A stretch of 64,000 bases of DNA from assembly GCF_016406125.1 (NCBI RefSeq), contig NZ_CP066339.1:124001-188000 (forward strand), read 5' to 3'. The notes below the pieces were generated by a model, which made no database searches, had not been told where the DNA came from, and was given only the letters and a program-made list of their open reading frames with translations. This stretch comes from Alicyclobacillus sp. SO9. GTDB taxonomy: Bacteria > Bacillota > Bacilli > Alicyclobacillales > Alicyclobacillaceae. Within the stretch, counting starts at the first letter, position 1. The number at the start of each line of letters is the position of its first letter. Both the position numbers and the translations under genes were made by a program. Positions 26,037 to 34,930 of this stretch are shown here, one piece after another.

Positions 26037-28334
26037 TTAATTTGTTTTTGCCAAAACATACGGCTTTTCGGCTTCCTCTACGAGTTTCGCCTGGTTCGGC
26101 ATTGGCCCCAAAAAGTATTCCAAGAAGCGTTCCGTCGATTTTCCATCCTGATGCTCGAAGAAGTACTGAGCGAACTGTTGTACCCGTTCCACGGAGTACC
26201 TCTCCTGTAGGATGTCATCCACCAGCTCTGTTGTCGTTGTCGAAATCGGGCCAGGTACAAAGTCCCGATAATCGTAGTAAAAGCCGCGTTCTGACAGGTA
26301 TTCATCGAGATCGTAGGCATAAAATACGATGGGCCTTTTCAAGAGACTGTAGTCAAAGACCAGCGACGAATAATCCGTAACCAGGACGTCTGCCACCATG
26401 AGCAAGTCGGTAATATCAGAAACACTGGACAAATCAACTACAAAATCCCCTAAATCGTAGAACGCAGACATGGATTGTTGCACCATCGGATGCAATTTGA
26501 GAATGACAGCAAAGTCATCCCCCAGTCTGTCACGCATTTCTTCCAGATTCAGTTGAATCTTGTAGCCTCTGCGTTGCGCTGGCTTGCCTCGAAAGGTTGG
26601 TGCATAGAGAATGATTTTTTTGCCCAGCAAGTTGGGATATTCGGTAAAAAACTCAGCCTTAGCCTTTTCCACGGCATCTTCGTTGAGCAGCCTGTCCGTC
26701 TTCGCCACACCCAAAGGCATTACCTTTCGCTCATCGATTCCAAAAGCCTCTGCATAATGCGGGACAACCGAAGAAGAACTGGTTATGACCTTTGTGTACG
26801 AACTGTGTGCCCGGCGCTCAAACTCCGGTGAGTTTGAATCGGCAGATCCGCTTGCACTAAGTCCAAATTTCTTAAATGCACCACACCCGTGCCAAGTCTG
26901 GACGACGTCGCTGTCGGGTCTCGGATGGAGCCCGTAAAGCTGATAGTAATAATCATCAAGGACAATCAGTTTGGCAGTGGCCAAGTGATAGTACTGCTTA
27001 AACTTTTCCCTAAAGGACCTTTGTTCTTTTGTGTAGACCAGCGGTGTCCAGGCCGAGTAGTGCTCTGTGACTTGATGGTAAATGATGTCTAAGTTGCCTT
27101 CCAAGCGTGTATTTCGGTTTGAAGCAAAAATCACCTTGTGTCTTCGTAACGGTAAGAAACGTTTGCTGACTGGGAATACAAGCTTTCTCAGTACCGCATT
27201 TTCAATTCGAGTCTTCAACTTGTTCATGATGCGCTTAACGCGGTTCTTCGCGGGCGGCCAAACAGTCTGTACAAAACAGCCGTAATTTCCGATTTGCATG
27301 TTTGCAAATGTAGTACGTATCAGTTTCCAAGCCAATCCGTAGTTTTCGGATTTCAGGTACCTGCTCAAATAAATAGTTCCCAAAATCATATAGGTATGAA
27401 AAAATGGGGCTTTTGAAAAATCTTTTCTATTTAATGCTTGAACCCGTCCGATAATAGCATGTAAGGCAGCCTTTTGTACGTCGCTGTCATTTGATCGCAA
27501 AGCCGCACGAAACCGAGGCAATACATCCGTTTGCATCACGCGGCGGATATAGTAGCCAAACAGATTGGCATTGGAGTGGAGAATGTCTCTTGCAGCCAGC
27601 ATCATGTTAAACAAATCGTCGAACACTCGCTGAGGTTCTGCTAACGCTCGCTGTGTCAGTGATTTCGTTTGCCCTTCGCGGAAGCGATAGTAATAGACTG
27701 TTTCGTCCACTGTATAAATACGCTCAGCGTGTGTATATGCAAATAATGTAAAGGGCTGATCCTCCCCTAGGCGAATATGTTCAGGAAAATATAAGTTCTC
27801 CACGAGTTCTTTCTTATATAGTTTCGCGCAGGGTCCCAGAGCGTAAAACAGTTCTGGGTTTGTATCAATATGCTTTAAACCGGGCTTTTGTACACTGTAT
27901 CGAACATATGTGGGAATGCTCCAAGTCCGCTTGTCGTTGAAGCGTAAGGTCGTACCTGTTACAATTTGCGCATCGTGTTCGAGTGCAGCGTTGTACATGT
28001 TTTCTAATGCGTCTTCCACAAGAATATCATCTGAGTCGACAAAACAAATAAACTGTCCTCGGGCTAGCTTCAAACCTCGATTTCTCGCAGCAGCGGGCCC
28101 GTTGTTTTCCTGTCGAATGACTTTTAGTCTCGGGTGGGTTTCTGCATACTTCAGCGCGATATCGTACGTAGCATCCGTCGACCCGTCATCGATTAGCAAA
28201 AATTCTACTTCTTGAAGGGTTTGGTGAAGGAGGCCGTTAAGCGTTGTTTCAATAAACTCTTCGACGTTAAAAAGAGGGACAATTACACTCACTTTAACTC
28301 GAGGTAACGTCCGTTCTTCAGCGCTGTTATTCAT
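26037..28334 (-). CDS. Bifunctional GT2 glycosyltransferase / CDP-polyol phosphotransferase (TarL/TagF-type fusion)
   Basis: 765 residues from ATG28334 (GAGAGG upstream). Residues ~12-250 are a GT2 domain: VSVIVPLFNVEEF, LLIDDGSTD, RNRGLKLARG and FVDSDD (DXD). A helical linker to about residue 370 is followed by a complete glycerophosphotransferase domain: TWHGCGAFKKFG, LGVAKTDRLL, LYAPTFRG, LKLHPMVQQ and LVTDYSSLVFDYSLLKRP. Such fusions occur in teichoic-acid loci, where one protein can polymerise the polyol chain and add a sugar. It faces the tagGH-tarIJ operon tail to tail and is probably the main polymerase of the locus. It is the longest of the three family members here. Confidence 0.88.
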   Translation of the reverse strand: MNNSAEERTLPRVKVSVIVPLFNVEEFIETTLNGLLHQTLQEVEFLLIDDGSTDATYDIALKYAETHPRLKVIRQENNGPAAARNRGLKLARGQFICFVDSDDILVEDALENMYNAALEHDAQIVTGTTLRFNDKRTWSIPTYVRYSVQKPGLKHIDTNPELFYALGPCAKLYKKELVENLYFPEHIRLGEDQPFTLFAYTHAERIYTVDETVYYYRFREGQTKSLTQRALAEPQRVFDDLFNMMLAARDILHSNANLFGYYIRRVMQTDVLPRFRAALRSNDSDVQKAALHAIIGRVQALNRKDFSKAPFFHTYMILGTIYLSRYLKSENYGLAWKLIRTTFANMQIGNYGCFVQTVWPPAKNRVKRIMNKLKTRIENAVLRKLVFPVSKRFLPLRRHKVIFASNRNTRLEGNLDIIYHQVTEHYSAWTPLVYTKEQRSFREKFKQYYHLATAKLIVLDDYYYQLYGLHPRPDSDVVQTWHGCGAFKKFGLSASGSADSNSPEFERRAHSSYTKVITSSSSVVPHYAEAFGIDERKVMPLGVAKTDRLLNEDAVEKAKAEFFTEYPNLLGKKIILYAPTFRGKPAQRRGYKIQLNLEEMRDRLGDDFAVILKLHPMVQQSMSAFYDLGDFVVDLSSVSDITDLLMVADVLVTDYSSLVFDYSLLKRPIVFYAYDLDEYLSERGFYYDYRDFVPGPISTTTTELVDDILQERYSVERVQQFAQYFFEHQDGKSTERFLEYFLGPMPNQAKLVEEAEKPYVLAKTN

Positions 28335-28741
28335 TTGGTTCCAACCTCTCACAAGTGACCTTGAGGATCTCTGTCATGTCGTTGCTGCGCACATCCACCA
28401 ATTCGAAGAACAAACGCAGCGGAAAGCCTCGTAGGCGCAGCGTTACAAAAGCATGTTAAACTTATCCAATTGCCTTTAAAATAAGCTTAAAAAATCCTGA
28501 TTGTGTAAAAGTGCAGATGTTCTGAGGCACAAACCCCAAGCACTATTTTAGTTCAGTGTACCCTTCCATTTTGTTTCAATGAATTCCTTTATCATATACT
28601 AGACGAAACGCAGATGGCAAATGTGTCACAACGGCATGAGGTACCTCGTGGCGACTAGTGGCGACTATGATGACTTGCGAGTACAGGACGGATATAGGAC
28701 GGATATAGGACGGATATAGGACGGATATAGGGGCGATCGCA
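28335..28741. other. 407-nt divergent promoter region with an 11-nt tandem repeat
   Basis: Lies between two divergent genes and must hold promoters for both; an A/T-rich stretch around 28560-28600 (CATATACT) is the best candidate on the plus side. Four exact 11-nt repeats (28685-28728) end just before the GTG of the nuclease-like gene. No gene seen. Confidence 0.5.
28685..28728. repeat. Four exact 11-nt tandem repeats
   Basis: AGGACGGATAT repeated at 28685, 28696, 28707 and 28718 without change, 13 nt before a start codon. The spacing equals about one helical turn. Confidence 0.95.
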
Positions 28742-29560
28742 GTGGCTATCAGTGATGGGAACGTAGGACTTGAATTGCCTGTGATGACCCTTAACTTACG
28801 TGTCCATAACTTGATGGATGGAGGGAACCGTTGGTCAAAGCGTGTGGACAGTGCCGCGAGCGTCATTGGTGCGCACGCTCCTGTTATTCTTGCGACTCAG
28901 GAAGGGTTGCCGAAAATGCTACAGGACTTAGAAGGACGGCTGCCGAATTACGAGTACACGGGTAAGGGCCGTGATGGTGACGGCGGCGAGCACTGTGCTA
29001 TTTTTTACGATAAAAATGAAATTCGACTGTTGCAGACCGGACAGTTTTGGCTGTCGGAGACGCCGGATATCCCTAGTAAAAGCTGGGGTTCGGCTTATCG
29101 GAGAATCTGCACCTGGGCCGTATTTCAGGCCCGCGAGTCGCCCTCGTGTGAGTTTGTCGTCTTCAACACCCATCTCGATAACGTTAGTCAACAAGCCCGC
29201 GAACAGGGTTCTAAGCTCATTTGGATGAAAATGCGTGAGTTGACGGGCCATCGCTGTCTGCCTCTGGTGCTAATGGGGGATTTTAACGTTGTGCCAGAGA
29301 ACACGGTGATTCGCTTCTGGAGAGGGCAGACAGCCATTGACGGGGTCTCAGCCGAACTGATGGACGTGCTTGCCGCACAGGGAATGGAGACCGGGACCTT
29401 CCATGGATTTCGAGGTGGTCAAAGCACGGAGCAGCTGGACTACATTTTCACAACGTCAGATATTGAAGCTGTGAATGCACAGGTAGACAGCCGAGCGTTT
29501 CTCGGTCGATTTCCGTCCGATCACTATCCGATTTCAGCAAACTTAAAGCTTCCCTATTAA
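28742..29560 (+). CDS. Endonuclease/exonuclease/phosphatase (EEP) superfamily protein
   Basis: 272 residues. All EEP active-site motifs are present: LNLRVHN (Asn), TQEG (Glu), NTHLDN, GDFNVVP (Asp, Asn) and the terminal SDHYPI (Asp-His). No signal peptide, so the product is probably cytoplasmic. Members hydrolyse phosphodiester bonds in DNA, lipids or nucleotides; the LNLRVHN and HGFRGGQ signature is close to uncharacterised bacterial proteins of about this size. The GTG28742 start lacks a strong ribosome site (GGGGCGAT upstream). A tandem repeat precedes it and another follows. Confidence 0.85.
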   Translation: MAISDGNVGLELPVMTLNLRVHNLMDGGNRWSKRVDSAASVIGAHAPVILATQEGLPKMLQDLEGRLPNYEYTGKGRDGDGGEHCAIFYDKNEIRLLQTGQFWLSETPDIPSKSWGSAYRRICTWAVFQARESPSCEFVVFNTHLDNVSQQAREQGSKLIWMKMRELTGHRCLPLVLMGDFNVVPENTVIRFWRGQTAIDGVSAELMDVLAAQGMETGTFHGFRGGQSTEQLDYIFTTSDIEAVNAQVDSRAFLGRFPSDHYPISANLKLPY

Positions 29561-29619
29561 CTGTACAATACTTCGGACAACACTTAACCCGACAACATTT
29601 GACTGAACAACACTTGACT
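29561..29619. repeat. 15-nt degenerate repeats after the EEP gene
   Basis: Units at 29561, 29576, 29591 (14 nt) and 29605 share ACAACACTT-type cores. The array starts at the base after the stop codon. Confidence 0.7.
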
Positions 29620-29667
29620 GTGCAACACAGGGTTAAACGCAATCACACAGCAGAGAGGAATGAGTAC

Positions 29668-29910
29668 GTGTTCTACGTCTACGTGCTTCGCTGTGCAGAT
29701 GATTCCTTATACACAGGCTATACGACCGATGTGCAAAGACGGGTCAAACAGCATAATGACGGCAAAGGTGCCAAATACACAAAGCCTCGGAGACCTGTCA
29801 CACTTGTACGCCAGGAGTGCTACGAAACTCAGACTGAAGCGATGCAGCGGGAGTATGAAATCAAACAACTGCCCAAGTCCAGAAAGGAAGCTCTGCTAAA
29901 AAACGACTGA
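29668..29910 (+). CDS. GIY-YIG nuclease family protein (UPF0213 type)
   Basis: 80 residues from GTG29668, chosen because AGAGAGG lies 9 nt upstream and the product then begins directly with the domain (FYVYVLRCADDSLYTGYT). The GIY-YIG core with the following Arg (RRVKQHN) and the Glu in the last helix (REYEIKQLPK) are intact, and the length fits the small single-domain group. Function in the cell is unknown; a DNA repair or nuclease role is usually assumed. Confidence 0.88.
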   Translation: MFYVYVLRCADDSLYTGYTTDVQRRVKQHNDGKGAKYTKPRRPVTLVRQECYETQTEAMQREYEIKQLPKSRKEALLKND

Positions 29911-29911
29911 C

Positions 29912-29981
29912 GGTGTTAGTGTAAAGGTGTTAGTGTAAAGGTGTGACCGTAAAGATGTTATTGTAAAGGTGCTACTGTAAA
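29912..29981. repeat. Five 14-nt tandem repeats after the GIY-YIG gene
   Basis: GGTGTTAGTGTAAA and variants at 29912, 29926, 29940, 29954 and 29968. The first two are identical. Confidence 0.9.
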
Positions 29982-30003
29982 AGTATGGCTGTTTCAGCCG
30001 CCC

Positions 30004-30061
30004 AAACACAAAGCGAGCAGCCTCATTGCATTTCGCAACGGGCTGCCCAATGTGTGTTTTT
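30004..30061. terminator. Long bidirectional terminator hairpin
   Basis: Nested pairing AAACACA/TGTGTTT, GCAGCC/GGCTGC and TTGC/GCAA, with a T-run at 30057-30061. It lies between the convergent GIY-YIG and aminopeptidase genes. Confidence 0.75.
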
Positions 30062-30085
30062 AGAACGTGACACACTGCTGAAAAC

Positions 30086-31309
30086 TCAGTGTGCCCAGTT
30101 CCCGTTGCGGAACAAAGGCTCAAGTGTTCCGTCTTCAAGTTCACCATCTATGCTCAATTCTGCAGAGCCAATCATGAAGTCCACATGTGTCATGCTGATG
30201 TTTGCTTCATTTGCTTCCATTTCTTCAGGAGTCATATCGAATCCGCCTTCGATACACATAGGTAGACCTCTGCCAATCGCAATGTGACAGGATGCGTTTT
30301 CATCAAACAGTGTATTGTAAAACAGTACATTTAGGTCAGAAATGGGAGAGCGGTGAGGCACAAGCGCAATTTCCCCTAGATAATGGGCGCCTTCGTCAGT
30401 ATCAATCAATCCCTTTAGGAGTTCTTCGCCCTGGTCTGCGGAATAATCTACAATTCTCCCCTCTTTCAGAGTCAAAGTGAATCCGTCAATGATGTTGCCG
30501 CCGTAGTTGAGCGGTTTGGTGTTTCTGACTTTGCCGCTTACCCCAAACTTGGATGGAGTCGTGAAGACTTCTTCCGTAGGCATGTTCACGCAACAGTAGA
30601 CTCCCTCTTCGGTGACTTTATCTGCGCTCGCCCACAAGTGTTTCTTCGGGAGATCCACTGTAAGATCTGTGCCGGGGCCAGTGTAATGCAGACGACGGTA
30701 GTGTTTTTTGTTTAAAAACTCCACTTTGTCCCGAAGGGTTTGCAAATGCTCCTTCCAAGCGTCAACCGGATTTTCCTGTTCCAGACGAACGGCGTAGAAA
30801 ATACGCTCCCAAAGCTTGTCTACAGCTTGGTCAACCGGCATGTCAGGGAACACTACGGCTGCCCACTTTGGTGAAGGGGCTGCAATGATACACCATTGAC
30901 GTGCCATGTATTTCTCCTGGAATTCTTGATTTGAGATGGCACGTGACTGCCGGTAGAGTGTCATCCGTTCCGCGCTCACATCTTCATACAAAAAGGGACT
31001 GGTGGAATTGAGGAACAGAAAGGCAGCCTTTTCGTCAGCAAGTTTTGCCAGGCTGTCCGGTATCCATTGCTGTACATCCTGCAAGGCTTCTTCTGGAGCA
31101 TTGAGCAGTTCAATCAAACGAGTCTCTTCATCATTCCAGTACACATGAACATGTTTTGCCCCGACATTGTAAGCTTGCTTGACTACTTCCCGGACAAGCT
31201 CAGCAGTCTCAATTGAACTGCTGACAACAAGGTCTTGACCTTTCTGTACGTTAACTCCAAATTTTACAATGAGCTCGGCATAGTTGTGCATTTTGTCCTG
31301 AAGTGTCAA
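30086..31309 (-). CDS. Aminopeptidase, M29 family (AmpS/PepS/aminopeptidase T type)
   Basis: 407 residues from TTG31309, with AGGAGGG upstream. The M29 pattern is clear: N-terminal Rossmann-like half (VNVQKGQDLVVSSSIETAELV), then GTDLTVDLP, NMPTEEVFTTP and the metal-binding stretch GEIALVPHRSPIS, LFDENASCHIAIG and MTHVDFMIGS. These carry the Glu, His and Asp ligands of the two-metal site. It removes N-terminal residues from peptides in the cytoplasm. It lies 27 nt downstream of an MFS gene on the same strand and is probably co-transcribed. Confidence 0.93.
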   Translation of the reverse strand: MTLQDKMHNYAELIVKFGVNVQKGQDLVVSSSIETAELVREVVKQAYNVGAKHVHVYWNDEETRLIELLNAPEEALQDVQQWIPDSLAKLADEKAAFLFLNSTSPFLYEDVSAERMTLYRQSRAISNQEFQEKYMARQWCIIAAPSPKWAAVVFPDMPVDQAVDKLWERIFYAVRLEQENPVDAWKEHLQTLRDKVEFLNKKHYRRLHYTGPGTDLTVDLPKKHLWASADKVTEEGVYCCVNMPTEEVFTTPSKFGVSGKVRNTKPLNYGGNIIDGFTLTLKEGRIVDYSADQGEELLKGLIDTDEGAHYLGEIALVPHRSPISDLNVLFYNTLFDENASCHIAIGRGLPMCIEGGFDMTPEEMEANEANISMTHVDFMIGSAELSIDGELEDGTLEPLFRNGNWAH

Positions 31310-31336
31310 AGGAATATCCCTCCTGAATATAAGTGT

Positions 31337-32593
31337 CTACTGAAATCTTCGAATCGCCGGCACTGCCAGTGCTGCAGCCAGAATTGCAAACATGGCAAGC
31401 CCGCAGCCTGTAATCGTCATCGTTCCACCGGCAACCCCGGCTATCCAGCCAAGGGCCACGTACCCTACGGGCATGAGGCTGATGGACCCAAACATATCCA
31501 GACTTACAACCCTGCCAAAGGATTCTGTCGGTACAAGTTCTTGTAAACTCACCTCCCATACCAAACCAAAGACCATAATGCCTGCCCCACTAAAGCCGGA
31601 CACCAAAATGATGACGGGGAGCCAGTGTATGAACGCCAAACTGGTTAAGGAGGCTGCGGAAATAATGGCGCCTGTATAGGCAACCAGCCCGCGGTGATGC
31701 CAGGACTTTTTTCTGCCAAAGACCCAGGCAGCGAGCAGGGCCCCTATACCCTCCCCGGATGTAACCAAACCGTAGGCATAGGCTGGCATGTGCAAATGCA
31801 CCTTAATGAGCCACGGCAGAAGGACAAGAATGATTCCGCCGAATGCAACGTTTACAAGGGAGAAAACCAGAATCGTAATCCAGAGCCAGGCATGTTTTCG
31901 CAAGGCTCTGTATCCGCCCAACATCTCCGTTGTAAACCTTCTTAAACCGTGCAAATGACTTTCCGTTTTAGGCGTTTCCAGCTTTAGAGTCAGCAGGCTG
32001 CCAATGGAAATGAGGAAAGTGGCAGCATCAATGCCCAGGCCCCATGCCGGGGACCCAAAACTCATTACAAACCCGCCGATTGTCGGCCCAAGCAGTCTGG
32101 CGCCAGTTTGACTGGCCTGCGTAAGCGAGTTTGCGGCGTTTCGAATATCCGGTGTAAAGACTTCCGCTCGAGCAGCGGAGAAAGCTGGCTGGAACAATGC
32201 GTCCATGGCTCCGTAAATGACACCCACTGTATATAGAACTGGCATGTTAATGCCAAATTCCACATAGAAAACCGTTAAGGCTGCCAACAGCAAAAAGCGG
32301 ATGCTGTCGGTTAGAATCATCAGGTGGATGCGTGAAAAGCGATCGACCAAGATGCCTGTAAACGGTAACAGTACAATCTGGGGGATGGTGACAACCGTCA
32401 TAAACAATCCCATGGACAGAGGCGATCCGCTCATACTGTAAATCACAATGGGTACCACAACGAACAAGATGTTATCCCCAACCATGGATAACGTCTGACC
32501 AAGCCAGAGCTGTGTAAACGGCCTGGAAGTTTTAAGAGGAAGCAGAATTCCCTCTTGTTTCTGTGAATTAGCTGCGGCATCAGATGAACTCAC
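31337..32593 (-). CDS. MFS transporter, 12-TM (macrolide-efflux/enterobactin-exporter-like)
   Basis: 418 residues from GTG32593, with AGGAGGT upstream. Twelve hydrophobic segments; the first loop reads FTGILVDRFSRIHLMI (motif A), and TQASQTGARLLGPTIGGFV is typical of the DHA3/MdfA-MefA-like exporters. The role may be efflux of a drug or peptide. The aminopeptidase gene 27 nt downstream could point to peptide handling, but this is only context. Confidence 0.85.
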   Translation of the reverse strand: MSSSDAAANSQKQEGILLPLKTSRPFTQLWLGQTLSMVGDNILFVVVPIVIYSMSGSPLSMGLFMTVVTIPQIVLLPFTGILVDRFSRIHLMILTDSIRFLLLAALTVFYVEFGINMPVLYTVGVIYGAMDALFQPAFSAARAEVFTPDIRNAANSLTQASQTGARLLGPTIGGFVMSFGSPAWGLGIDAATFLISIGSLLTLKLETPKTESHLHGLRRFTTEMLGGYRALRKHAWLWITILVFSLVNVAFGGIILVLLPWLIKVHLHMPAYAYGLVTSGEGIGALLAAWVFGRKKSWHHRGLVAYTGAIISAASLTSLAFIHWLPVIILVSGFSGAGIMVFGLVWEVSLQELVPTESFGRVVSLDMFGSISLMPVGYVALGWIAGVAGGTMTITGCGLAMFAILAAALAVPAIRRFQ

Positions 32594-32697
32594 GACTTAC
32601 CTCCTGTTATGATAAGAAACAAAAGCGCGAATACACTGACTCTCTGAACTTTTGCCAAATAAATTCTGAAAGTGCTGCATCCAGGTGTCGTATCTAG

Positions 32698-32711
32698 TAT
32701 AAACGCTTTCA
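32698..32711 (+). promoter_or_regulatory. cre-like site upstream of the CoA-transferase gene
   Basis: TATAAACGCTTTCA matches 13 of 14 positions of TGWAANCGNTNWCA (A instead of G at position 2). It lies 84 nt before the start codon. Confidence 0.5.
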
Positions 32712-32794
32712 GTTTCATTCGAACAGCGTTAGAATGCAGATGGCATCAAGTCCTGCACCATTCGCGTTGAGTAACCGTCTGGGAGGAATCTATT

Positions 32795-34069
32795 ATGGAA
32801 ATGGTCACGTTGGAACAAGCAATGTCACATATTCAGTCAGGCATGAGAGTTTACACACAAGGAATGGCTTCAACGCCGCATTATTTGTTAAACGGTTTCG
32901 CGGACAGGTGTTATTCACTTGAAGACGCCATCCTGTATCATCTTCATCTTGAAGGCGAGACGCCTTGGGTTGTACCGGAGCTAAAAGGGCATGTCCGGGA
33001 CATTTCATTATTCGTTGGTGCCAACTTACGTGCTGCGGTAAACGAGGGCCGTGCCTCATATGCACCGATATTTCTATCCGAGGTGCCTTGGTTCCTGGAG
33101 CAGCAGGTATGCCGCCCCAACGTGGCATTCCTAAACGTAAGTCCTCCTGACAGGCATGGCTATGTCAGCCTTGGCCCCACTATGGAAGCGATGTTGACTG
33201 CTGTGCGTGAAGCAGACCTTGTGATTGCGCAAGTCAATCGTCATGTTCCCCGAGCTCTGGGCGATGCGTTGCTCCCGGAGAGTGCCATTACCTACGGTGT
33301 TCGCCATGATGAGCCGTTGTCTGTGATCTCCAGCGGCACCGGAGACGAGGTCACAGAAGCCATCGGAAAATATGTGGCCGATCTCGTTCCGGACAGGGCG
33401 ACACTTCAGCTCGGTATCGGGAAGATTCCTGACGCGGTCCTGCGCGAACTTGTCAACCACAAGGACTTGGGCATCCATAGTGAGATGATATCTGACGGCG
33501 TCCGGATGCTCGCAGAGCGAGGTGTCATTACAGGGCGCTACAAGGAAACGGATAAAGATCAAATTGTTTTCACATTTGCAATGGGATCGGCTGCATTATA
33601 CGACTTTATTGACGATAATCCCATGGTATCACTCCGATCGGTTGATTACACCAACAACACAGCCGTCATTCGCCGCAATCCGCGGATGATGTCCATCAAC
33701 TCAGCCATCGAAGTTGATTTAACCGGACAGGTCGTAGCCGAGTCCATCGGTACCCAAGTCGTATCCGGCGTAGGCGGGCAAATGGACTTTGTGCGCGGAG
33801 CCAGTCTGGCGCCTGAAGGGAAGTCCATCATAGCGCTTCCTTCTCGCACACATTCGGGCCAATCTCGAATCGTGCCGACCCTGCACGCTGGAGCAGGTGT
33901 AACCACCACACGCAACCACGTCCAGTACGTGGCGACCGAGTACGGTGTGGCCAGCCTTCACGGCAGTACACTCGAGGCACGGGCGCGAGCGTTGATTGAT
34001 GTGGCGCATCCAGACGATCGCGCAATGCTTGAGGAAGCTGCACACGCCATGCTAGCAGGGTTTAAGTAG
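32795..34069 (+). CDS. Acetyl-CoA hydrolase/transferase family CoA-transferase (4-hydroxybutyrate CoA-transferase-like)
   Basis: 424 residues from ATG32795 (GGGAGGAA upstream). Class I CoA-transferase built of two similar halves; the active-site Glu is in GIHSEMISDGV, and the oxyanion/CoA-binding loops TLQLGIGKIPD and GVGGQMDFVRGA are present. Length and the IHSEM motif place it with 4-hydroxybutyrate/butyrate:acetyl-CoA transferases, which swap CoA between acetyl-CoA and short-chain acids. A second, longer CoA-transferase lies at 52831. The cre-like site upstream would suit carbon catabolite repression. Confidence 0.88.
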   Translation: MEMVTLEQAMSHIQSGMRVYTQGMASTPHYLLNGFADRCYSLEDAILYHLHLEGETPWVVPELKGHVRDISLFVGANLRAAVNEGRASYAPIFLSEVPWFLEQQVCRPNVAFLNVSPPDRHGYVSLGPTMEAMLTAVREADLVIAQVNRHVPRALGDALLPESAITYGVRHDEPLSVISSGTGDEVTEAIGKYVADLVPDRATLQLGIGKIPDAVLRELVNHKDLGIHSEMISDGVRMLAERGVITGRYKETDKDQIVFTFAMGSAALYDFIDDNPMVSLRSVDYTNNTAVIRRNPRMMSINSAIEVDLTGQVVAESIGTQVVSGVGGQMDFVRGASLAPEGKSIIALPSRTHSGQSRIVPTLHAGAGVTTTRNHVQYVATEYGVASLHGSTLEARARALIDVAHPDDRAMLEEAAHAMLAGFK

Positions 34070-34116
34070 GTTTCTTCGGCGCCAGGCCGCCGAGCAGCGG
34101 ATTGCAGAGAGACAAG

Positions 34117-34158
34117 AGGAAGTGAAAGAGGAAGTGAAAGAGGAAGTGAAAGAGGAAG
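34117..34158. repeat. 12-nt tandem repeats behind the CoA-transferase gene
   Basis: AGGAAGTGAAAG at 34117, 34129 and 34141, then a partial fourth copy. Confidence 0.85.
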
Positions 34159-34191
34159 AATAAGTTGGAGATGCGGTGGGGATTAATCGGA

Positions 34192-34215
34192 AGATAAGCC
34201 GAAGACGGCTTATCT
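34192..34215. terminator. Perfect 10-bp hairpin, possible terminator
   Basis: AGATAAGCCG, loop AAGA, CGGCTTATCT, followed by only TTGTCC. Stable, but without a true T-run; it is the first strong hairpin behind the CoA-transferase gene. A similar perfect 10-bp hairpin occurs at 58201 and 58753. Confidence 0.45.
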
Positions 34216-34280
34216 TGTCCGATTTGGTGCTGGTTGAGTTGCAGCCAGCACCTCACATCCACAATGAGGACGGCGCTGAC

Positions 34281-34500
34281 GGGCTACGGATGCAGGCTCC
34301 CAGTCCGGGCGCGTTCGCTTCGGCCGGGCAGCGGCTCTGGCCAGCGAAGCCAGTGTCATGAACGGGATCGAATGAAGAAAATCAGCGGAACAATCCCTTT
34401 TACAGACCTCATATGCATCTAAATCCTAATATTGGGATAAAACGGGTGCCTGTCAAGGTGGCACTACGGATGCAGGCGTTCAGTCCGGGCGCGTGCGCTC
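34281..34500. repeat. Direct repeat flanking the left side of palindrome element A
   Basis: A ~36-nt sequence beginning CTACGGATGCAGGC and ending GTCCGGGCGCGT-GCGCT-like occurs near 34283 and again near 34465. The first copy is followed by a fragment (CGGCCGGGCAGC...CCAGCGAAGCC) of the 50-nt repeat found at 34755. No gene is visible in this stretch. Confidence 0.7.
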
Positions 34501-34515
34501 CCAATGACCGTTTGT

Positions 34516-34754
34516 TAGTGATCCTTTCGCTCCCTATCGTGATGAGCGCTAAGCCATAGTGATCGAATCGATCACTATGGCTAGCAGGGCCTCCACAATA
34601 GGGATCCCGTTGATCCCTATTCCCTACGCCCTCCTGGACGCTCTCCACATTAGTGATCCTTTCGATCCTTAATGAATCGGGAGCGGTGACGATAGTGATC
34701 GTTGGGATCACAATTCCATCGCCCTTTGCTGAATAGGGATCTTTCGAGGCACTA
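34516..34754. repeat. Six-palindrome element, copy A
   Basis: Six 21-nt palindromes (8-nt arm, 5-nt loop, 8-nt arm) start at 34516, 34557, 34599, 34651, 34693 and 34734. Centre distances are 41, 42, 52, 42 and 41 nt. The second (TAGTGATC/GATCACTA) and third (TAGGGATC/GATCCCTA) are perfect; others have 1-3 mismatches. It lies between the convergent CoA-transferase and putB genes. Spacers 1 and 5 match copy C in inverse orientation (17 of 20 and 14 contiguous bases). Confidence 0.9.
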
Positions 34755-34870
34755 ACCGGCTCACCGCTCCGGCCGGGCAGCCGCTCCGACCAGCGAAGCC
34801 GCTTACCGGCTCACCGCTCCGGCCGGGCAGCCGCTCTGGCCAGCGAAGCCGCTTACCGGTTCACTTCTCC
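34755..34870. repeat. 50-nt GC-rich direct repeats beside copy A
   Basis: Two near-identical 50-nt units starting ACCGGCTCACCGCTCCGG (34755 and 34805) and a partial third at 34855. They abut the sixth palindrome of copy A. No gene is visible between here and putB. Confidence 0.85.
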
Positions 34871-34930
34871 GGCCCTGGGGCTGAACGGCACTGCAATCCA
34901 GTTTTTGGTCAGGTCAGTTGCGTGCAGCGC

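Noticed and set aside
29448-29642. Minus-strand Cys/Lys-rich frame (CCTVKCCSVKCC-type)
   Set aside because: It is the reverse reading of the 15-nt repeats and the end of the EEP gene; no ribosome site and no support from composition.
32739-32756. Sigma-54-like promoter (TGGCAT...TGC) before the CoA-transferase gene at 32795
   Set aside because: GG and GC are 13 nt apart rather than 12, and the -12 box is not TTGC.
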